From Ostrinia nubilalis (Eukaryota > Arthropoda > Insecta > Lepidoptera > Crambidae), in the NCBI RefSeq assembly GCF_963855985.1, contig NC_087119.1:5372001-5436000 (forward strand): a stretch of 64,000 nt of DNA. The letters run 5' to 3'. The notes under the pieces were generated by a model. That model was given only the letters and a program-made list of their open reading frames with translations. It was not told where the DNA came from and searched no databases. Of this stretch, positions 57,175-64,000 are shown one piece after another. Numbering within the stretch: position 1 is the stretch's first letter; the number at the start of each line of letters is the position of its first letter. Position numbers and translations under genes: made by a program.

Positions 57175-57239
57175 TATACTGGTTGAGGATCACGAGGAAG
57201 ATAATTGAAGAAGTATGCTGGCTGTGGTAACTGCAACAA
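56900..57239 (-). CDS. Gigyf: Gigyf coding exon 1 (start codon at 57174, 5'UTR 57175-57239)
   Basis: The acceptor TTTTCTTACAG ends at 57240, followed by 65 nt of 5'UTR and ATG at 57174. The encoded MGDRIKFGPEWLRNL is the conserved GIGYF N-terminus, followed by a Ser/Thr/Pro/Gly-rich linker (residues 20-85). The exon ends at AAG|GTAAGT after 91 codons plus 2 nt. The start was chosen because it is the first ATG of the exon and begins the family-specific motif. Confidence 0.93.
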
Positions 57240-58966
57240 CTGTAAGAAAATAAATTAATTTTAAATTACAAGCCAGTCAAATGATTAATCGGGCACTTTA
57301 CTAAGAACGGTGACAGTCACCTTAAGTACTCAAATCATTGAGAAGTTTCAAAAAATCCACTTCAAATTACACATTTTACATAAAATAAAATAGAATGCAA
57401 AATCAAAATGCTGTCCATCGATAAAATTCAAGTCTAAACAAAAAAATCCACTTTCATATCACATAATGATTTAGAAATAAATTATTTCACAAGCTAATAA
57501 AGACTTTAAAGTGACACAAATAAAATGAGATTTCCAATAACAGTATCTTATCAGTCGGTCGGAGCGCTTTAGTTTATGAACGCGTACTACCGATTTTACA
57601 CATCACAAGCACAGTGGGCGAATCTATTAATAAAGTAATCAATAGCATCTATATTGTTCTAATATTTGGACATTGCCATTCGCTGGAGCAAGACAAAAGT
57701 ATATAAAGACACCCGTAGTATATGCGCGCTATGCATCCACTGCCATTATTTTCCAACTATTGATCAACTTCTGTCGACGGTGGAAGAGGGATGGGTCGAT
57801 GGTTTACTTAGTAATAATTACACGTTGGTAGCAAGGCTTTGATTTCTATTCTGGTATTAATAGATAACGCGTATTTACTTTTTTTTTTAACTAAGATTAG
57901 GGATGAGAATGAAATTATCTAAATGGTAAACTTAATACACAATATAGTTATGAATATGATATTTTTCAGGTTTGAAACAATAAAGCACAGCTAATTTAAT
58001 TAGTCTCAAAAATATAGACAACTCCTTAGGATTATTTAGGTAATTTTTATAAGAACATATTATTAAAATGATTGAATCTGCACAAAATGTATTTATAAAT
58101 CAAAGCTTTAGATTTAATATTTATGGCACCACCCAAATTAATGCTTCATTACTTTTTTAATTACTCAGATCAAAGCGCGATTAAACATTATTTTTATGCA
58201 ACTAAATACAATAAAACGCATTTTCCTTAAAAAAAATGAAGTATCAATTATTGAAATAAAAAAAATATCATCTATGTAGATATTGTGTTCTCAAAGGAGG
58301 TGAGTCCATCTTATTTCATCTATCCTGATAAATAAATCAATACATTTAAATTCGCATGCATCTCAAAACAAAATATATAATTTTCGCTATGCTAAAGAAA
58401 CAAATAAACAAGAAAAAATAAAGAGGTAACTCGCACATAAATAATGAAATAAAGTTTCTTTTCTTCTATACCCCTACTCACTGTTTAAAAGGAAAATTAT
58501 TTGACTGAAAGTAAAGGCTTCCTAGCTACTTTTTGTCCTAATAAGAGTTCCTTTTTTGTTTTATTAATAAGTATTTCTGATGGAGAAACCTAAGTAATTG
58601 TGTTAGTAATAATAAAATGTTTACGATTTAATTTAGTAAGTTTTTATTTATTTCTACTTTAATGCCAAAATTTTAACATTAGGCGAACTTAATGGTATGT
58701 TAGTATTAAAATTACAGAGTAAAGAACTGACACTATCATCAAATACAAAAATGGTTGTGTAAACCAAAATAAATAAACTAAATATGGACAGTTGTATTGG
58801 TTCTATGGCACGGTTATGACAAACCCTTACCATTTCAGATGTTTACTGTGAATAATTACAGAATTACTGTTTGTGGTATGTACTGTAATTCACAAGTCTA
58901 GATGGACAGAATACATTTATTACATTCTTCTAGTACCTAGTCGAATATAAACATAATCTACCTGTT
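57240..58966. other. Gigyf 5' intron, little recognised
   Basis: AT-rich. A TATATAAAG at 57690-57698 on the plus strand could be a TATA box, but no frame follows it. Confidence 0.35.
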
Positions 58967-58980
58967 AGATTATGTTACCT

Positions 58981-59381
58981 GCAAGTGCCCCTAACATCAT
59001 AATTCAGAGAGTGCAAAACTACACCCTGAAACAAATATCGAATGCACCATGGTTTATAAGAACAACAGAGCTGCACGAGTTATTGAACGTGCCTATGGTG
59101 AAGCAAGAGATAGACACCCATGGAAACAGCTACAAGCTAAGACTGTCAAAGCACCCGAACCAGTTGGCAGGGCAGCTCACTATCCCAGAAACCATACGGC
59201 GGCTTAAGAAGCGGTGGGATATCTTCATTAGTCTGAAAATAAACCTGAGATTAAGAAAAATAAAGGCCTGTTTCCGCTGGGAGCAGTGCTCTAAATGACG
59301 AAAAGAATCCACCCCATCTGCTTATAGTTTTTAAGGACTGATCGCATGATAAAACCACAAAGCAAAAAAAAAACAAAAAAA
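58981..59381 (+). pseudogene. 5'-truncated Jockey-type LINE tail
   Basis: One frame reads IIIQRVQNYTLKQISNAPWF, then LHELLNVPMVKQEI and LRLSKHPNQLAGQL, the C-terminal end of a Jockey-clade reverse transcriptase protein. It ends in an A-rich tail (59363-59381). The 14 bp AGATTATGTTACCT stands on both sides (58967-58980 and 59382-59395), an exact target duplication. Confidence 0.8.
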
Positions 59382-59395
59382 AGATTATGTTACCT

Positions 59396-61579
59396 TATTA
59401 AATAAGGGGTTTACCAGAATCAATAATATGCTTTTTTTTGCTACCAGTGATCTCAGGCTTCAATGTCACAGGGACTTGTATATGTGACGGAAAAAAAAGT
59501 AATCGTATTTCTCCACCTTTAAATTTATATTTACCCAACTGCAATGATTGTTAAAGGTAAACATTTTTATACATATAAATGTTTGGATAACCTCCAAAGC
59601 AATTCAGTTGGAAACAATCCATTTTATTTTATAGTTATTTTGAACAAAATGAGATCTCGGGCTCTGTTGTTGGTTAGATCCCTTAAAACTTCTAAATATA
59701 AAAAACTATTGACATACATTCAGAAATATGTGATGGAATGATTGATCTGATTTATTCCTGAGGTATCAATGACTATATGGTAATCTACAACCATAGTTCT
59801 TTATGAACTCACCACCAAATAGAGCCTTCAGAAAACTTCAATATACGGAAACAATAAGAATAATGTGAACAATTTCAAACCATTTTCTCATTGGTTTTGT
59901 AGAAACGTAAAGAGTGAATGCACAATAGAAGCAAAATATAAGAAAATATTTCAGCAAGTAAATATTAATGAATAGAATTATTTCACTTTGGCTGAATTTT
60001 TCTTTAAAGGTATATCTTGAATAGATTGTTTTTTTGCAAATTAATGCAATCTAAGAATCTTAATATACCGTTACTTGTAAAACCTGTATACCCTTATCAA
60101 TACACATTTCAGTCTTCGTCCCACCAAATCACCAACGGGAAAATGAACATAAAATATAACGTGTGTATGGATTGAGATGTGGATAATGTTAAAAATAAAT
60201 TGAAGTAATAGAGAAAATTGAAACAAACTACAAAAATTATGCACCATTTTGGAATCTTGGTTAGTTGCACCAACTTTATAAAAAACTTGCCGCAGAAGTG
60301 TTCATACTTTTTTTACAAAACAATGAGTCAAAGTGGAGTGAAAGTAAAAATTTCCAAAATTTTAAGGAAATAACATATTTTGATGAATTTTTGTATAAAA
60401 CTGCAAGCATTCCCGGGGTTTTAAGAGTTGTAATGGACAGCAGTACTACTTAGGTTGCCGATACAAATAAAAAAACAGAAATATTTGAAAAATTATGGTT
60501 GTGGTAAATTTCGAAGTCAATTTTCGAAGAATTTCATAATTTATTGTAAAACTTGTTAAGATAGATTTTTTTTCTTATTTTTCTTAAAGTAGTCATGACT
60601 ATGTCCATCCTATGGCACTTATCGTTGAATTTTGGGACATTGTATAATAGGTTTTCTAAAAGAGGAAAGGTAAACAATCTATCCTGTGACCCATTTTAAT
60701 AAAAAATAATTATAACCCTGATAATGAATTAGTCTCTCTGACCGACAATCATGGTCAGAACCAAAAGCATTGCCACCAACAAACCCAACCAGTAATACGG
60801 AACCCTAAAAACTTTGATACAGTCCTAGAGGTATCGGACTGTCTCAGAGCCTGCAAATAAATTACTTAAATAACTAGACACAAGTGAAGTGTAAAAACAC
60901 TACTGTAGTCTAAAAAACTGAGAAAGGTTTAAAATCATTGTAAGCTAAAAAGGATTTTTCAAATTTTTTCACTCTTCTGCAATAAGTTTCAAAGTAGAAA
61001 ATTAAACCAAATCAGTGCAATAAAAACCACATATTTAATTATTCATTAAATTATTAACGAAAGTTATGTATTGAACTGAGAAAAAACAAACTTACCCTCG
61101 TAAAAGTACAAAGAAAACAATGAACCCATCCAACTCTATGTCAAAAAATTAGTTCGCCCGCGCATTCATTTGAATAACAATACTGTTATGAGTTTTTTTA
61201 GGAGATAAACTCCTATCAAGCATAAAAATATTCCCGACATTTTAATAATACCTATTTTATTATATAAAGGGGGTAGGTAAACATACGTGGCCTTTATCAG
61301 TTGATTGACTATGATAGCCAAATTAAACTAAGGCACAAATTCCGATTAATGAATTTGTTTGAATCTGATGACATAGCACACACTTTATCAAGGCACCTCG
61401 TGTACAGTACAGTGTGACTCCAATACACTATTCCAAGAGTCAAGGTGGCACTAACTATGAACTAGGATAACTTAACTCCACAAAAATATTATCTAATATC
61501 ACTCGTTTTTCACCACAATTACGCAACGAATAATATGAATATTCATTTCCAATAAACAAGAATAAAATCCGGGTCTTAC
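59396..61579. other. Gigyf first intron, few features
   Basis: AT-rich. The stretch 60380-60660 is shared with 31500-31665 and is probably an old repeat. Nothing else recognised. Confidence 0.4.
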
Positions 61580-61690
61580 CTGGCTTTGATGATTCAATAT
61601 CCGCAGACACTGCACGCACGGCACGGCACGACGCAAGGCGACAAAGCAATATGGCCGAAGAAAACCGAAATAATGAACCAAAGAGAATTT
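61580..61690 (-). other. Gigyf: Probable non-coding first exon and promoter region of Gigyf
   Basis: On the minus strand a GC-richer block in an AT-rich setting ends at the consensus donor CCAG|GTAAGA (intron begins at 61579). It lies upstream of the start-codon exon, whose 5' side has a strong acceptor at 57240. The position and donor fit an untranslated first exon. The transcription start is not defined; the upper limit is a guess. Confidence 0.45.
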
Positions 61691-61699
61691 TTTTTTTTG

Positions 61700-62810
61700 A
61701 TTTGATACCTTTGGCAGGAAAAGGCAAAAGCATACATACACCATACAGGCTACAATACAACCTAGGAACCAAAGAGAAGTGAACGAGGCGCGTTCTATGT
61801 CAAAAAGATTATTATGCAATTTTTAACCAAGCATAAAATGATCATTTTTTTGGGAGAAAAATACAAACTAAGAATGGGTCGTGAATTTCTGCGTAGATTT
61901 CTTTGATATCAAAAACCAGTGGGTCTAAACAAAGTGCACTTTAAAATCGCAAACAGTCGAAAGATTATTCGAAAGACCTTTTTTTGTATGGAGTTTTACA
62001 AAGGATAGAAAATAGATATGGATAGTAAATAGGAAAATCCAGAATCTCATGGCAAACAAAACAAAATTATTGGAAAAGTGTGTCTCGCTCGTGTCACTGG
62101 TTCCGATTTTTGCGATGGTGGCGCCCCCCTGCCAATGAGTTTGATGGGACAGTCAGTGTTGCCACCTTCATGGTTTTACCAACAGAAATGGCGCTTTTTC
62201 AAGGCTCTTGGTGGTACGTTTTCATTGCCTAGAGTTTTAACTATTTCTGGTGGTTTTTAGCGGTTTTAAAGAATAGTTTTTTAGCAGTTTTTCAATAATC
62301 AATATGGTTTTTAACGTTATTTCAGTATTTCAGTATGGAATGGAACACATTTTTGAGAGAGAAACCCTCCAACGTTCCGGAATTTATAGTATTCTATGAT
62401 GCATAAAAAATTGTTTGTAATTTTCTCCCATGAAAGTCGTTCGTATTATGTATTTTATACGTTTATTTATGAGTTAGATACCGAGGTATGTATTATTACT
62501 AAATAGATGCCTACTTAGGCGAACAATTCATTATTTCTGGTTATTCATAATAATTAATTAATTAGGTAACTCGTCAAATCATGCACTATCTAACACGCCT
62601 TAAATTAAGTTAGCACACACACACCAAAGTAGAGCTGCTAGGAAAAATTACTCAGGGGAAAAAACTACTTTTAGAAGTTTTTTTTATTTTATTATTTCGT
62701 TACTCATAAGTACTTATAATAATTCGTGTTTACCTATTTAGAAACGTTTGTCGGGATAGTGGAAATAAATAATTAGGTACCTACCTAATACATAAAATAA
62801 TATTCTTTGA
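61700..62810. other. Upstream flank of Gigyf
   Basis: Contains at 62095-62165 a piece of the MITE seen at 27009-27150. Otherwise AT-rich with no frame I can support. Confidence 0.4.
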
Positions 62811-63028
62811 TAAATCGTTCGTTCGTTCGTTTCAGCCAAATGACGCCCACTGCTGGACAAAGGCCTCCCCCAAGGTTTTCCATAATGAACGGTCCTGCGC
62901 TGCCCGCATCCAGGCTCTACCCGTGACCTTTACCAGATCGTCGGTCCACCTAGTAGGAGGCCTGCCCACGCTACGTCTTCCAGCCCGTGGTCGCCACTCG
63001 AGAACTTTCCTGCCCCAACGGCCCTAGT
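62811..63028. repeat. LINE-derived dispersed repeat
   Basis: (TTCG)n then 'CCCACTGCTGGACAAAGGCC', 'GTCCTGCGCTGCCCGCATCC' and 'ACTTTCCTGCCCCAACGGCC', a very common Lepidopteran repeat associated with RTE-type LINEs. It abuts the gypsy remnant. Confidence 0.55.
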
Positions 63029-63082
63029 TAAATATTGAATCTTTATTTACATGCTATGTCATAACAATGAAATCACATGTTG

Positions 63083-64000
63083 TTAAGCAACCATAAAGAA
63101 GGTCAGACATGACACGCCTCCGCCGCGATTCTGCGGCACTGCTGGCACCAGTGGCGCCGGCAGCAGCTGGTCAAGATGGCGCGTCCAGGTCAAACCGCCG
63201 TCCGTACGCACGACATAGTGCAGCTTGCCCAGGCGCTGTACCACTGTGGCAAATGTCCACTTCTGTGCGGAGCTTCCGTAAAGTCTAGCCTGCACTCTGT
63301 CTCCACAAACAAAATGCAGTCTTGAAGGTAAGGCCAATGTGTCATTATTTCTCGATGGAGTGACTGATGGGGTTTTGAGCACAGTATGAAGTCTAGTCCT
63401 TACTTCTCGGCCAAACATGAGCTCGTAAGCTGAGTGTCCACTAGCGCCAGGGGTACCTACGCCTCAGTCGGTATTTAATCTCTAGAGTCGCCTCTCTCCC
63501 CCGCCATTGCACGCAGTGCGCTCTTGATGCTCTGTACAAACCTTTCAGCATGCACCATGAACTTGTAGTGATTTTTGTTGGGATTATTTCAACCCATTTC
63601 GAAAATGCGTCAACGATAATGAAGAGAATGTGTCCATTTGATGGACCTGCGAAGTCGATATGAACTCTTTGCCATGGACCGTTTGGTTCTTCCCAGTGAT
63701 GAATCTAAGGAGCTCGAGTTGGTTGATGTTGTTCTAAACGACATGCTTTGCAAATTTATTTACTTTATTTTCTATATCTTTGTCTATATTCTTCCAAAAA
63801 AAATAGCTACGAGCCAGTAACCCAATATGGCCCGCATGTAATTCGTTTAGTATCTGAATGTGTAAGTTTTTTGGAATAAATACGCAGGGTATTTCTTTTA
63901 AAAATGCAATCATTTTGTAGAGTAAGTTCATTATCTTTGTAAAATGTTTCAGAGATCGTCCTGATTTCAGCGCTTCTAGTATTGTGATTTTAGGCTTAAG
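63083..64000 (-). pseudogene. Ty3/gypsy pol remnant: integrase, runs off the window
   Basis: Read on the minus strand across frameshifts: zinc-binding part with LNELHAGHIG (63734-63931); catalytic core with VHIDFAGPSNG and FIIVDAFSKWVEIIP (about 63590-63670); and a C-terminal domain with FGREVRTRLH and GDRVQARLYGSSAQKW (63083-63418). Domain order is right for a gypsy integrase, but stops and shifts make it inactive. An LTR-like start (TGTCATGTCTGACC) with AATAAAG may follow at 63105-63030. Confidence 0.7.

Noticed and set aside
57690..57698. TATATAAAG as a promoter
   Set aside because: No exon or frame downstream on the plus strand; AT-rich sequence makes such a match common.

Overview
The window looks like one stretch of a moth or butterfly nuclear chromosome. 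It is AT-rich, has GT-AG introns, and is crowded with repeat types I know from Lepidoptera: Helitron-like elements ending in a GC-rich block plus CTAG, RTE-type LINE tails ending in (ATG)n, and many TA-flanked or TTA-flanked MITEs. The species cannot be named from the sequence alone.

One host gene fills nearly the whole window on the minus strand: the Lepidopteran orthologue of GIGYF (GRB10-interacting GYF protein, translational repressor partner of 4EHP). I could place 17 coding exons between 57174 (start codon) and 1521 (last visible splice donor). All junctions are GT-AG and all codon phases agree. They encode 1295 complete codons plus 2 nt; the gene runs off the left edge, where the coiled-coil and C-terminal part should lie. 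A likely untranslated first exon is at about 61580-61690, so the transcript spans at least 60 kb. A CpG-rich block at 45830-46030, with a perfect RFX-type X-box and a good splice donor, may be a second internal promoter.

The long introns hold the rest. Two look like nested small genes. One is a 70-codon single-exon secreted-peptide gene at 32167-32379 (same strand, signal peptide, KR site, poly(A) signal 14 nt after the stop). The other is a tentative antisense gene at 13657-15110 with a TATA box, a 5' exon and a Trp-rich last exon.

Most of the remaining sequence is mobile DNA. From left to right: a TA-type foldback inside a Harbinger-type element (96-1488) lying 28 bp from a Gigyf splice donor; a tRNA-like foldback (1752-1942); a 1.9 kb palindrome (6150-8064); several MITEs; an 849 bp TCGAGAA-rich element with an unusually long target duplication (16325-17173); a tandem duplication of a Helitron-like unit (19597-20650); a hAT MITE (22309-22916); a foldback with the same ORF in both arms (30068-31497); a 3.6 kb foldback whose loop is a G-rich minisatellite (34114-37724); a small LTR element with a tRNA-Trp primer site (47521-48579); a three-level transposon nest with two Tc1 elements and a LINE (50697-54514); a Jockey-type LINE tail with a 14 bp target duplication (58981-59381); and, at the right edge, a decayed Ty3/gypsy integrase (63083-64000).
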